From assembly GCF_000009265.1 (NCBI RefSeq), contig NC_008381.1:248001-312000 (forward strand): a stretch of 64,000 nucleotides of DNA, read 5' to 3'. This document shows, one piece after another, positions 39,099 to 47,909 of this stretch. Both the position numbers and the translations under genes were made by a program. The number at the start of each line of letters is the position of its first letter. Positions within the stretch are counted from its first letter, which is position 1. The notes under the pieces are model-generated. The model saw only the letters and a program-made list of their open reading frames with translations, did no database searches and was not told where the DNA came from. This DNA is from Rhizobium johnstonii 3841 (GTDB lineage: Bacteria > Pseudomonadota > Alphaproteobacteria > Rhizobiales > Rhizobiaceae).

Positions 39099-40137
39099 TC
39101 CCAATTTTGCCGCGGCCGGCGGCCGGCACGGGGATCGCGACCAGCTGATCGAGGTCGATGATCTCAGGACCCATTTCTTCGGGGGTGCGGGCACCATCAA
39201 GGCGGTCGACGGCGTCTCCTTTTCCATCCCGCGCGGCAAGACGGTCTGCGTCGTCGGCGAATCCGGTTCGGGCAAGAGCATCACCGGCCGCTCGATCCTC
39301 AACCAGGTTCCCAGGGGAGGGCGGATCGTCTCGGGGGCCATCCGCTACCGGCCGGATCCGGCAGCAGCCTCCGTCGACCTGGCGGCGCTCGATCCGCGCG
39401 GCCACGGCATGCGGGCGATCCGCGGTGCCCAGATCGGCCTGATCAGCCAGGAGCCGATGGCGGCCCTTTCCCCCGTTCATACGATCGGCAACCAGATGGT
39501 CGAGGTGATCCGCCTGCATCTGAAGATGGGAAAGAAGGAGGCGCGCGAACATGCCATCGAGACATTGGCTCTGGTCGGCATCCCGCGGCCGGCCGAGCGT
39601 ATGGAAAACTATGCCTTCCAGTTTTCCGGCGGTATGCGCCAGCGCGTCTGCATCGCCTTGGCGCTCGCCTGCCGCCCCAAGCTGCTGATCGCCGACGAGC
39701 CAACGACGGCGCTCGATGTGACCACCCAGGCCAATATCCTCGATCTGCTCGCCTCGCTGCAGGCAGAATTCGGGCTCTCGGTGCTGTTCGTGACCCATGA
39801 TCTCGGCGTGGTGGCCGAAATCGCCGACGAAGTCGTCGTCATGTATGTCGGCCGGGTGGTGGAGGCAGGCGATGTCGACACGATCTTCCACGCGCCTGTT
39901 CATCCTTACACCAAGGCGCTGCTGCAATCGGTGCCGCGCATGCATGGGCAACCCACCGAACGGCTCGCCATCATCGACGGCATGGTGCCCTCGCGGTTCA
40001 ATCGGCCCCCAGGCTGCAGCTTTCATCCCCGATGCAAAGAGGCAAGGGCGGGCCTGTGCGACCAAAAGGATCCACAGCCCGTCGCCATCGGCGACGGGCA
40101 TGTCGCCAGCTGTCTGCTTTACGAAGGAAGACGATGA
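39088..40137 (+). CDS. peptide-type ABC ATPase, DppD type
   Basis: ATPase of 349 residues from the ATG at 39088, which overlaps the permease stop by 11 bases; another in-frame ATG at 39058 would lie deeper in the permease gene. Walker A is GESGSGKS, the signature is FSGGMRQRVCIALAL, Walker B is LLIADEPTTALD and the switch is FVTHDLGVVAEIAD. The C-terminus has the cysteine-rich CSFHPRCKEARAGLC motif typical of Opp/Dpp ATPases and thought to bind an iron-sulphur cluster or metal. It pairs with the DppF-type ATPase. Confidence 0.92.
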   Translation: MNTDPNFAAAGGRHGDRDQLIEVDDLRTHFFGGAGTIKAVDGVSFSIPRGKTVCVVGESGSGKSITGRSILNQVPRGGRIVSGAIRYRPDPAAASVDLAALDPRGHGMRAIRGAQIGLISQEPMAALSPVHTIGNQMVEVIRLHLKMGKKEAREHAIETLALVGIPRPAERMENYAFQFSGGMRQRVCIALALACRPKLLIADEPTTALDVTTQANILDLLASLQAEFGLSVLFVTHDLGVVAEIADEVVVMYVGRVVEAGDVDTIFHAPVHPYTKALLQSVPRMHGQPTERLAIIDGMVPSRFNRPPGCSFHPRCKEARAGLCDQKDPQPVAIGDGHVASCLLYEGRR

Positions 40138-41195
40138 TGGCCGATCCCATGACGCAACCAAGCCCGCTGCTCGAGCTGAACGATCTCAGGATGCATTTCC
40201 CCATTCGCAAGGGCGCATTCCGGCGTGTGGTCGGACACGTCAAGGCAGTCGACGGCGTTTCGCTTCGTGTCGAGGATGGCGAAACACTCGGCATTGTCGG
40301 GGAATCCGGCTGCGGCAAGTCCACGCTTGCCCGCACGGTGCTGCGCATCTATCAGCCGACGAGCGGCGAAATCCGCTATCGCAGCCGCAGCGGCGGCACG
40401 GTCGATCTCGCCGCGTTGTCGGGTTCTGCGCTCGACGAAATCCATCGCGACCTGCGCATCGTGTTTCAGGACCCGCAATCTTCGCTCAATCCGCGCCTTC
40501 CGGTCATCGACATCATCGGCGAGGTCCTTGGTGTCAACGGCATCGCCAAGGGCCGGGAGCTCGAGCACCGGGTCGCTGACCTCATGCAGAGCGTCGGCCT
40601 GCGGCCCGAATACATGCACCGCTATCCGCACGCGTTTTCCGGCGGCGAACGACAGCGCATCGGCATCGCCCGGGCGCTGGCGTCCAATCCGCGCCTGGTG
40701 ATCGCCGATGAGGCCGTCTCGGCGCTCGATGTCAGCGTGCAGGCGCAAACCATCAACCTCCTGCAGGATCTGCAGGAACAGTTCGGCCTGACCTATCTCT
40801 TCGTCGCCCACGACCTCTCGGTCGTCCGGCACATCTCGGACAATATCGCCGTCATGTATGTCGGCCGGGTCGTCGAAAAGGCGCCGACGGAGCAGATCTT
40901 CTCGCGCCCGCTCCATCCCTACACCGAAGCGCTGCTCTCGGCGGTGCCGATTGCCGATCCGCGGATGCGCCGCCATGGCCAGCGCATTCGGCTGGCGGGC
41001 GAGGTTGCCGATCCCGCCCATCCGCCTCCCGGCTGCGCATTTCATCCTCGCTGTCGCTACGCCACCGAGCTTTGCAAGCAGGAGGTGCCCGGCTTACGCA
41101 CCGTCACAGCCGATGGGCACGCAGTGGCCTGTCACTACGCCGAATCCCTGACGCTTAATCCCTTTGCCGATCGTATAATTCCGGAGTTCAATTGA
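40134..41195 (+). CDS. peptide-type ABC ATPase, DppF type
   Basis: Second ATPase, 353 residues from the ATG at 40134 that overlaps the preceding stop (ATGA); a further ATG follows at 40137. Walker A is GESGCGKST, the signature is FSGGERQRIGIARAL, Walker B is LVIADEAVSALD and the switch is FVAHDLSVVRHISD. The Asp-Glu-Ala in Walker B, in place of Asp-Glu-Pro, is common in this subtype. The oligopeptide C-terminal motif CAFHPRCRYATELC is present. The next gene starts at the overlapping TGATG. Confidence 0.92.
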   Translation: MMADPMTQPSPLLELNDLRMHFPIRKGAFRRVVGHVKAVDGVSLRVEDGETLGIVGESGCGKSTLARTVLRIYQPTSGEIRYRSRSGGTVDLAALSGSALDEIHRDLRIVFQDPQSSLNPRLPVIDIIGEVLGVNGIAKGRELEHRVADLMQSVGLRPEYMHRYPHAFSGGERQRIGIARALASNPRLVIADEAVSALDVSVQAQTINLLQDLQEQFGLTYLFVAHDLSVVRHISDNIAVMYVGRVVEKAPTEQIFSRPLHPYTEALLSAVPIADPRMRRHGQRIRLAGEVADPAHPPPGCAFHPRCRYATELCKQEVPGLRTVTADGHAVACHYAESLTLNPFADRIIPEFN

Positions 41196-42028
41196 TGCCC
41201 GAATTCATTCCACGCTCCGAGCAGCGTCCCATTGTGGATACCTCCTCCACGACGCTCGATCTCATCTACTTCGATCTCGTCACGCTCGCCTCCAACGAGC
41301 AGGACATCCGGCGGCTGCCCGCGCACGAAAGCCTCTACGTCGTGCTGTCGGGTCAGGTGGATATCGAGGTGGATGGCATCATGTTCGAAGCGGTGGGCCG
41401 GCGAGCCGATATCTGGGGAGGCGATGCGGACTCGGTTTACGCGCCCGTCGGCGCCAATGTCCGGATATCGGCTCGTGGCGCGGCGGCGGAAGTCGCCATT
41501 GCAGGCGGCCTCTGCGACACGCGTTACGCCGCGTTTCGCATCACGCCGGATGAGGTCGATGCGGTCAATGTCGGCTCGTCTGACACCCACAGCCAGCGGC
41601 GGATCGTCCACCTGCTCGGCCAACGGCAGAACGGACGCTGCGGCAACCTGCTGGTGAGTGAACTCTATGCCGGCGAGGGGTGCTGGTCCGGCTATCCCCC
41701 CCACAAGCATGATACGGAAGACGGCGATGTCGAGACCCGGCACGAAGAACTCTATCATTACCGCTTCCAGCCCGAGACCGGTTTCGGCAGCCAGATCACC
41801 TATGACGAAGACGGTCCGGTCAAGATCCTCATGACCCGCAACGGCGACACTGTCCTGGTCGACCGGGGTTACCACCCGACGGTCACCTCGCCGGGGCACC
41901 AAGGCTATATCTTCACCATTCTTGTCGGCAAGCACCGCCGCGGGCTGATCCAGCGCTTCGATCCCGCCCATCAGCATCTGACCAAAACCATCCCCGGCAT
42001 CGACGCGATGCGCGACAAGTTCAAATAA
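41195..42028 (+). CDS. IolB-like isomerase (5-deoxy-glucuronate isomerase family)
   Basis: Bicupin protein of 277 residues. The metal-site signature of IolB is clear: GCWSGYPPHKHDTEDGDVET followed by RHEELYHYRFQ and later DRGYHPTVTSPGHQGYIF. IolB converts 5-deoxy-glucuronate to 5-dehydro-2-deoxy-gluconate in inositol breakdown, but no other inositol gene is nearby. In this operon it more likely isomerises a uronic or deoxy sugar derived from the imported glycan. The ATG at 41195 overlaps the ATPase stop by 1 base. Confidence 0.85.
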   Translation: MPEFIPRSEQRPIVDTSSTTLDLIYFDLVTLASNEQDIRRLPAHESLYVVLSGQVDIEVDGIMFEAVGRRADIWGGDADSVYAPVGANVRISARGAAAEVAIAGGLCDTRYAAFRITPDEVDAVNVGSSDTHSQRRIVHLLGQRQNGRCGNLLVSELYAGEGCWSGYPPHKHDTEDGDVETRHEELYHYRFQPETGFGSQITYDEDGPVKILMTRNGDTVLVDRGYHPTVTSPGHQGYIFTILVGKHRRGLIQRFDPAHQHLTKTIPGIDAMRDKFK

Positions 42029-42097
42029 TCCGGCTCCTGGCCTCGTGCGCCGGCATTGCGGCGTACGGCCAAAATTCCGCCCAAGGAGAGACGACCC

Positions 42098-43960
42098 ATG
42101 CGTGAACGTACGCGAATAAGCGTTGATGCCAGTGAAGCGGTACGCCCGTTCAACCGGTTCTGGCGCGGCACCGGCTTTTCGCCGGCCGAGCTGCTGCTCG
42201 AGCCCGAGATGCGCCAGATGCTTGCCTATATCGGTGGCCTGCCGAATGAGGGCATCAAGTTCCTGCGGGTGCATTATCTCTACAATCTGCTGAGCGCGAA
42301 GGGCGAGGTCGGCTACGACTGGTCGCTGCTCGACCGCGCGCTCGACGTGATGATCGAACACCGCCTGAAGCCGTTCTTCGAACTGATGGGCAACCCATCC
42401 GGCCTGTTCACCGACTATGAGGACATGGATCAGGTCAGGCGCTGGCGGGATCTCGTGACGGCAACGGTCGACCGTTATGGCGCGCGTTACGGCATGGACG
42501 AATTGCGCACATGGTATTTCGAAACGACGAACGAGGCCGACTCCGGCTGGTGGACCTACGGGATCAAGGGTTACACCAACTACTACGACGCCTGCGTCGC
42601 GGGGCTCGATGCCATCGATCCCACCTTGCCGATGGGCGGACCCGGAACCGCCCGCACGCTCTCGCCGATCTTTCGCGCCCTGATGGCCCATTGCGACAGC
42701 GGCACGAGCTGCCTCAGCGATGACGGCCCGCCGCGCATCGATTACATCTCGATCCACGAAAAGGGCGTCAACGGCAGCAAGGAAGACCTGACCCCGAAAA
42801 CCAACGGTATCGTCGACCGCACTTTGCTCGTCGTCGACTATCTGAAGGAGCATCACCCGCGCCTGGCGGGCTTGCCCATCGTCAACGATGAATGCGATCC
42901 GCAGCTTGGCTGGAGCGATCATCATAGCTGGCACGGCAAAGCCTATTACGCCGGTATCATCGCCCGCATCATCGAACAGCACGACCGGCGCATCATCGCC
43001 CCGAAAGCGGCGAATTTCACCTTCCTCAGCAATGACCACGCCTTTATCGGCGGCTGGAGCCAGCGCACGATCTTTGCCTATTTCGGTTCGCGCAATTTCA
43101 CCAAGGCGCAGTGGGAGCACAAGACCAATCTGGATATGCTGGTCACCGATGTCGACAGGGCGCCGCCCTTCGACATCATCAAGAAGCCCGGCCTCACATC
43201 GATGGAACTGCTGGCAACGCTTGGCGATACCGTTTGCAAGGTGACGGCCGAACCGCCGCTTGCGCCCGACCAGGATGGCCTGGCGATCCTGCCGACGCGG
43301 CTGCCGGGCGGCGGTGTTTCCATCAGCCTCATCCATAGCGTCGATGCCATCAACCGCTCGGGCCGGACCGCCGTCCGTCTCGAGGTGAGCGGCTTGGTTC
43401 CCGGCCGCCACGCGCTTTGCCTGCTGCGCATCGACGAGGAATTCACCAATCCGATGGAGGTCTGGGAAGCCCAGCACGATGAAAGCAACCCGCGTGGGCT
43501 CTTCGAGCCGGTCGGCGCACCGCCTGCACCTGATGAAGCGCAGTTTGCCGAAATGCGCCGCGCGCAGGAGCCCGCCCTGCTGCATCCGATCAGCGTCGTC
43601 GCGTGCGACGAAGGCCGGATCAGTGTCGACCTGGATGTGCCATTGCCGTCGCTGACGCAGGTGCTTGTCGTTCCCGATATCGGCGTGCCACCGGCGGCAC
43701 CGAGCGGCCTTGTCGTCGAACGCTATCTCGGCCTCGGCGGTCGGGAGGAGCGCATGCTGTTCTGGGCTGCCGGCGATGCCAGCCCGGCCATCTTCTACGA
43801 TGTCCTGGTCAGCACCGATGGCGCGGCTTTTGAAAAGGTCAGTTCAGCGCCGCTGATCTCGACGGCATTCCTGCACATGTCGCCGCCGCAGGGCGTGCGT
43901 TATGCGGTGCGCGCCCGCGATGCATTCGGTCGCCGCAGCGAGCTTTGTCTCTCCCGCTGA
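42098..43960 (+). CDS. GH39-like glycoside hydrolase
   Basis: Clan GH-A enzyme of 620 residues resembling beta-xylosidases and alpha-L-iduronidases of family 39. The start at 42098 follows AAGGAGAG. The putative acid/base is E146 in ETTNEADSGWW and the nucleophile E265 in PIVNDECDPQLG; the TIM barrel runs to about 370 and beta-rich domains follow, including a C-terminal fibronectin-like module (APSGLVVERYLGLGG onward). There is no signal peptide, so it acts in the cytoplasm. Sequence around the active site departs from the textbook WNEPN, so the substrate may be unusual. It sits between the isomerase genes in the importer operon. Confidence 0.82.
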   Translation: MRERTRISVDASEAVRPFNRFWRGTGFSPAELLLEPEMRQMLAYIGGLPNEGIKFLRVHYLYNLLSAKGEVGYDWSLLDRALDVMIEHRLKPFFELMGNPSGLFTDYEDMDQVRRWRDLVTATVDRYGARYGMDELRTWYFETTNEADSGWWTYGIKGYTNYYDACVAGLDAIDPTLPMGGPGTARTLSPIFRALMAHCDSGTSCLSDDGPPRIDYISIHEKGVNGSKEDLTPKTNGIVDRTLLVVDYLKEHHPRLAGLPIVNDECDPQLGWSDHHSWHGKAYYAGIIARIIEQHDRRIIAPKAANFTFLSNDHAFIGGWSQRTIFAYFGSRNFTKAQWEHKTNLDMLVTDVDRAPPFDIIKKPGLTSMELLATLGDTVCKVTAEPPLAPDQDGLAILPTRLPGGGVSISLIHSVDAINRSGRTAVRLEVSGLVPGRHALCLLRIDEEFTNPMEVWEAQHDESNPRGLFEPVGAPPAPDEAQFAEMRRAQEPALLHPISVVACDEGRISVDLDVPLPSLTQVLVVPDIGVPPAAPSGLVVERYLGLGGREERMLFWAAGDASPAIFYDVLVSTDGAAFEKVSSAPLISTAFLHMSPPQGVRYAVRARDAFGRRSELCLSR

Positions 43961-43991
43961 TGAACAGCGCCTTCCGTCTGGGATAAGATCA

Positions 43992-44810
43992 ATGGATATC
44001 GCCTATTTCACCAAGACCCTGGAAGGTCTGCCGCTCGAGAAGGCAGCCGAGATCACGGCCGGTTTGGGGTTCGACTGCGCCGATCTCCTTATTCGCGATG
44101 GCCATGCCGTTTCCCCTGACAGGCCCGAGGGGATCGCCAATGCGGTAAAGTTCTTTGCCGCTGCCGGTGTTCGCACCTCGATGGCGACCATCGATTCCGC
44201 CCGGCCCGACGATGCCGCTTCCCGGCTTCTTAGTTGTTGCGGCGAGGCTGGCATCGGGCAGATTAGGCTTGGCTTCTGGCGCTACGACCCGTCGCGGCGC
44301 TGGCGGGTCCAGGTCGATGAGGCGCGGCGCGATCTCGACGGCTTCGAGCGCCTGGCCGACCGCTTCGGCATCAAGCTGACCATCCAGCTTCACGGCGGGA
44401 CCCTGCACAGTTCGGGCGCGCTTGCCGTGCAATTGCTGGCCGGGCGCGATCCGATCCGGCTCGGCGCCTATCCCGATCCCGCCAATCAGATCATTCGCGA
44501 GGGAAGCGAAGACTGGCGTCTGACCCTCGATATCCTCGATCCGTGGTTCTGCTGCATGGGCGTCAAGAACAGCGGCTGGTTTCCAGGCGCTTACGGATCC
44601 CATGGCCAGCGCGCTTGGCATTCCGACTGGTACGGGCTCGACGAAGGCATGGTGCCCTGGAACGAAATCGTCCCGCATCTGGTCGCCACCGGATTTACCG
44701 GCGTGCTCTCGATGCATTCCCAATACCGCGTCTCCCGTGAGCAGGCGCTCGACAAGGTCCGAGCTGATCTTGCTCATTTCCGGCGCCTGGTCGCCGCAGC
44801 GAAAGAGTAG
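43992..44810 (+). CDS. sugar phosphate isomerase/epimerase-like TIM barrel
   Basis: Protein of 272 residues with the AP endonuclease-2/xylose isomerase-like fold. The N-terminus MDIAYFTKTLEGLPLEKAAE and LGFDCADLLIRDGH is typical, and TIQLHGGTLHSSG, GAYPDPANQI and GVKNSGW are strand ends likely to hold the metal and substrate. The ATG at 43992 is 31 bases after the preceding gene; the longer frame to 43902 is inside that gene. It probably isomerises or epimerises a keto sugar. Family firm, reaction unknown. Confidence 0.82.
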   Translation: MDIAYFTKTLEGLPLEKAAEITAGLGFDCADLLIRDGHAVSPDRPEGIANAVKFFAAAGVRTSMATIDSARPDDAASRLLSCCGEAGIGQIRLGFWRYDPSRRWRVQVDEARRDLDGFERLADRFGIKLTIQLHGGTLHSSGALAVQLLAGRDPIRLGAYPDPANQIIREGSEDWRLTLDILDPWFCCMGVKNSGWFPGAYGSHGQRAWHSDWYGLDEGMVPWNEIVPHLVATGFTGVLSMHSQYRVSREQALDKVRADLAHFRRLVAAAKE

Positions 44811-44814
44811 AACC

Positions 44815-45831
44815 ATGAACGAACAGGCTCCCGTTATCGCCGTACTGCTGACCGAAAGAACCCGCCGGATGATGCTGGACGATGCGGCGATTGCCCAGTT
44901 GAACGCCCTTGGCGAGGTGCGTTGGCCGACCGGTGCCGCAATCGACGCCACCGATGTCGACCAACTGCTGCACGGCGCTGTCGCGTGCCTCACCGGATGG
45001 GGCACGCCGCCCTTCGATCCCGCCGCGCGCCAACGCCATCCGCAACTCGCCCTCGTCGCCCATTCGGCAGGCAGCGTCCGCACACTCGTTCCCGCCCGTC
45101 TGTTCGACGATGGCATTCGCGTCACCCATGCCGCTTCGAAAATTGCCGCCTCGGTTGCCGAGTTCGTCGTCGCCGAAGCGCTGCTCGCCATGCGCGGCAT
45201 TCATCGGCTGCATCATCAATTGCGCAACGGCGGCGAATGGCTCGACGTCCGCGCGGCCGTGCCGCAGAAATTGCTGGGCTCCAGAACGGTTGGCATCGTC
45301 GGCGCCGGATATGTGGGCCGGGCGGTCATGCGCCTTCTCGTTCCCTTCGGCTGCCGCGTGCTGGTTGTCGATCCCTTTCTCCACGATAGCGAGGCTGCGG
45401 CACTTGGCGTTTTCAGAGCCGGGCTGAACGATATGCTGGCCCAGGCAGACATGGTCTCTCTGCATGCGCCCGTCCTGCCCGAAACGCGCCGCATGATCGG
45501 CGCCCGCGAACTGGCGCTATTGCGCCCCGGTACGCTGTTCATCAACACGGCGCGCGCGGAGCTGGTCGACGAGGCGGCGCTGCTCGCCGAGATCCGCTCC
45601 GGCCGTATCGAAGCGGCTCTTGATGTCTTCGATAACGAGCCGCTGCCTCAGGACAGTCCCTTTCGCGACCCTGCACTCGCCAATGTCACCATTTCGCCGC
45701 ATGCTGCCGGCCACACAAACGAGGCGCATCTCGCCCAGGGGCAGGCCATGGTGGACGAGATCGGCCGGCTGCTTCGCCGGGAACCGCTCCAGCACGAAGT
45801 GTCGCGCGCCATGCTCGACCGGATGGCATGA
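44815..45831 (+). CDS. D-2-hydroxyacid dehydrogenase family protein
   Basis: NAD(P)-dependent dehydrogenase of 338 residues. The cofactor motif is GIVGAGYVGRAVMRLL. Catalytic parts are an Arg in NTARAEL, a Glu in FDNEPLPQ and the His in ISPHAAGHTNEAH. It reduces a 2-keto acid or oxidises a 2-hydroxy acid. It starts 4 bases after the isomerase gene and overlaps the next gene by 4 (ATGA), so it belongs to the same operon, probably acting on a sugar-acid intermediate. Confidence 0.88.
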   Translation: MNEQAPVIAVLLTERTRRMMLDDAAIAQLNALGEVRWPTGAAIDATDVDQLLHGAVACLTGWGTPPFDPAARQRHPQLALVAHSAGSVRTLVPARLFDDGIRVTHAASKIAASVAEFVVAEALLAMRGIHRLHHQLRNGGEWLDVRAAVPQKLLGSRTVGIVGAGYVGRAVMRLLVPFGCRVLVVDPFLHDSEAAALGVFRAGLNDMLAQADMVSLHAPVLPETRRMIGARELALLRPGTLFINTARAELVDEAALLAEIRSGRIEAALDVFDNEPLPQDSPFRDPALANVTISPHAAGHTNEAHLAQGQAMVDEIGRLLRREPLQHEVSRAMLDRMA

Positions 45832-47249
45832 TCGTGGACAGAAACATTGGAGGCTCCGTGACGGCGCCGCGAATCAGAGTGATCGAGATCGACGCTTTCG
45901 AGCGCGATATCAGGCTGCGCCTGCCGTTCCGCTTTGGTGCGGCTACCCTCGAAAAGGCGCCGCAAGCCTTCCTCAGGGTCCGCGTCGAGGATGAAGAGGG
46001 GCGAACCGGCCTTGGTGCGACCGCCGAGATGATGGTGCCGAAATGGTTCGACAAGAACCCGGCCTTCACGCCGGCGCAAAATGTCGATCAGTTGCGCACC
46101 TCGATCCATACCGCTGCGGCTGCTTCGCTCGAACCGTCTGAGCTGGCGACACTGTTTGCCGCCGCCCGCCTGAACGAGATGGAGACCGTGCGGCGCCTGC
46201 CTGGAAATCCATTGGCCGCCTGTTTCGGCCCTTCGCTCATCGCCCGCGCCGCGCTCGATGCCTATTGCCGTCTTGCCGGCATTTCCTTCTTCGAGGCGGT
46301 GCGGGGCAATCTCGTCGGCATCGGTGGCCCCATGCTGCCCGGCGATATCGATGCGGACGCTGCCTCGGCGATGCTCGCCGGCCTTCGCCCTGCCGGCGCG
46401 ATTTCCGCCCGGCATACGATCGGGCTTGTCGATCCGATCACCGAGGGCGATATCGTCGATCCCGTCGGTGACGGCCTGCCGGAAAGCCTCGAGGCGGTGA
46501 TAACACGCTATGGCAACCGCTGGTTCAAGATCAAGCTTTCGGGCACGATCGATGCCGATATCGACCGCCTGACGCGGATCGCCGCCGTGCTGGACCGCCT
46601 GCCCGACTATCGGGTGACGGTCGACGGCAACGAACAGTTTGGCGCCCCCGAACAGCTTGCCGCCTTGCTGGGGCAAATCGAGGCGAGGCCACGGCTCGCG
46701 AGATTGCGTGCGGCCATTGCCTTTGTCGAACAGCCGTTCTCGCGCGCGATCACCATGGAAACGCCGCTGGGGGACCTGGCGGCGCAATTGCCCTTCCTGA
46801 TCGATGAGAGCGACGACGGCGACGGCGCCTTCGCCGCCGCCAGGCGGCTCGGTTATACCGGCGTCTCCTCGAAAACCTGCAAGGGCATCTACCGCTCGCT
46901 CATGAAGGCGATCCGCATCAGAACCGGAACCGCGCCGGGACTGTTCCTCTCGGGCGAGGATCTGACCTGCCAGGCCGGGCTTGCCGTGCAGCAGGATCTG
47001 GCGCTGGTCTCGCTGCTCGGCCTCTCCCATGTCGAGCGCAACGGCCATCATTATGTCGCCGGCATGCAGGGTGCGCCTCAGGCCGAGAAATTGCGCTTTG
47101 CCGCGGCCCATCCCGATCTCTATGAGCAGGGTGGCGACGGACCGCTGCTGTCGATCCGCGACGGCCGGATCGCCATCGCTTCGCTCGGGGCGGTCGGCTA
47201 CGCAAGCGGCGCCTTGCCCGATTTCGAAGCGATGACGCCAATGTCATGA
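45828..47249 (+). CDS. enolase-superfamily epimerase (MLE / dipeptide-epimerase-like)
   Basis: Protein of 473 residues, longer than the usual 350-400. Active-site pieces of the muconate-lactonizing subgroup are complete: K234/K236 in WFKIKLSG, metal ligands D266 in TVDGNEQ, E301 in FVEQPF and D326 in LIDESD, and K349 in GVSSKTCKG. This Lys-Lys arrangement is found in muconate cycloisomerases, o-succinylbenzoate synthases and dipeptide epimerases. An extra N-terminal/central segment (about 85-160) accounts for the length. It is the last gene of the operon and overlaps its neighbour by 4 bases. An epimerase acting on an acid or dipeptide fits a peptide-type importer, but its substrate is unknown. 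Confidence 0.82.
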   Translation: MIVDRNIGGSVTAPRIRVIEIDAFERDIRLRLPFRFGAATLEKAPQAFLRVRVEDEEGRTGLGATAEMMVPKWFDKNPAFTPAQNVDQLRTSIHTAAAASLEPSELATLFAAARLNEMETVRRLPGNPLAACFGPSLIARAALDAYCRLAGISFFEAVRGNLVGIGGPMLPGDIDADAASAMLAGLRPAGAISARHTIGLVDPITEGDIVDPVGDGLPESLEAVITRYGNRWFKIKLSGTIDADIDRLTRIAAVLDRLPDYRVTVDGNEQFGAPEQLAALLGQIEARPRLARLRAAIAFVEQPFSRAITMETPLGDLAAQLPFLIDESDDGDGAFAAARRLGYTGVSSKTCKGIYRSLMKAIRIRTGTAPGLFLSGEDLTCQAGLAVQQDLALVSLLGLSHVERNGHHYVAGMQGAPQAEKLRFAAAHPDLYEQGGDGPLLSIRDGRIAIASLGAVGYASGALPDFEAMTPMS

Positions 47250-47909
47250 CGCCCGGCAATGTTCAGCATGAGATAGGGCGTGCTGCCCTGTCGAACTGTT
47301 CGGTCTGTCCGGCAAACATGCCCCGATCACCCGGAGCATCAATCACCCCGTTCCTCCAATTGAAATGTCTTCCAGTAGAGCATGACGCTCTATTCGAAGG
47401 TTTTCTGCGCGGCCTGATTGGATCCCGGGACTTAAGCAAGCAGCAATTGAGATATAATTCTTTGAATCAAGCTTCAGCAACCACCGCCAAATCTCCGCAA
47501 ATATGACTTTCCGCTCCGCGAGGCGGCAATGCAGAATATTTCGATGTGCCTTGGACAAACGACACTCCGGATTGAACTGAGGTCGAACTCTAATAGCTGT
47601 GTGGATGTTAAGCGCGGTTAAGGAAGTGTAAAGTTTGGTAAAGGTTCTGCGAGGCACGCAAGGTGCGCTGCTGGCGGAAAGCTGTATGCGGCCAAAAGGA
47701 ACGTGGGCAACTGCAGCCAGCGTGATAAGTGCTTGGACTATCGCTTCCAGAAGATGCAGGACGCGCAGGCGGCACGAGGCCGCCTGCGGGGGGATACGTC
47801 CCGCGGTCTCGTTCCGGGGGAGGGAATTCGACCGAAGAGGTTGCCATGAAAGCCGCCGGTGTGGCCCGTATCGGGCGCGGCCATCTTGCGCATAACTTGC
47901 CAAAAGCAG
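47250..47909. other. 660-base region without a supported gene
   Basis: Between the epimerase gene and the 3' end of the RND pump gene (convergent). Open frames here (for example 47343-47903 minus and 47635-47895 plus) have skewed composition, no recognisable domain and no ribosome site that I can defend. The first half is AT-richer than average. The only clear structure is the direct-repeat box at 47607-47643. Confidence 0.6.
47607..47643 (+). promoter_or_regulatory. four-hexamer response-regulator box, copy 1 (orphan)
   Basis: GTTAAG-cgcg-GTTAAG-gaagt-GTAAAG-tttg-GTAAAG, hexamers starting at 47607, 47617, 47628 and 47638 (spacing 10-11-10). It shares exact architecture with the boxes at 52267 and 55484, which flank the two-component system and the outer-membrane factor gene. 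No gene start lies close downstream in either direction. Confidence 0.75.

Noticed and set aside
41135..43585. An 816-codon open frame on the minus strand
   Set aside because: It is antisense to the IolB-like and GH39-like genes, with no recognisable motif or ribosome site.
47246..47506. An 86-codon plus-strand frame overlapping the epimerase stop by ATGA
   Set aside because: The overlap looks operon-like, but the protein has no recognisable pattern and the codon use drifts to AT-rich halfway. Not supported.
47343..47903. A 186-codon minus-strand frame in the gap before the RND gene
   Set aside because: It has no domain, its composition changes along its length, and it would run across the direct-repeat box. 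Kept only as part of a gene-poor region.
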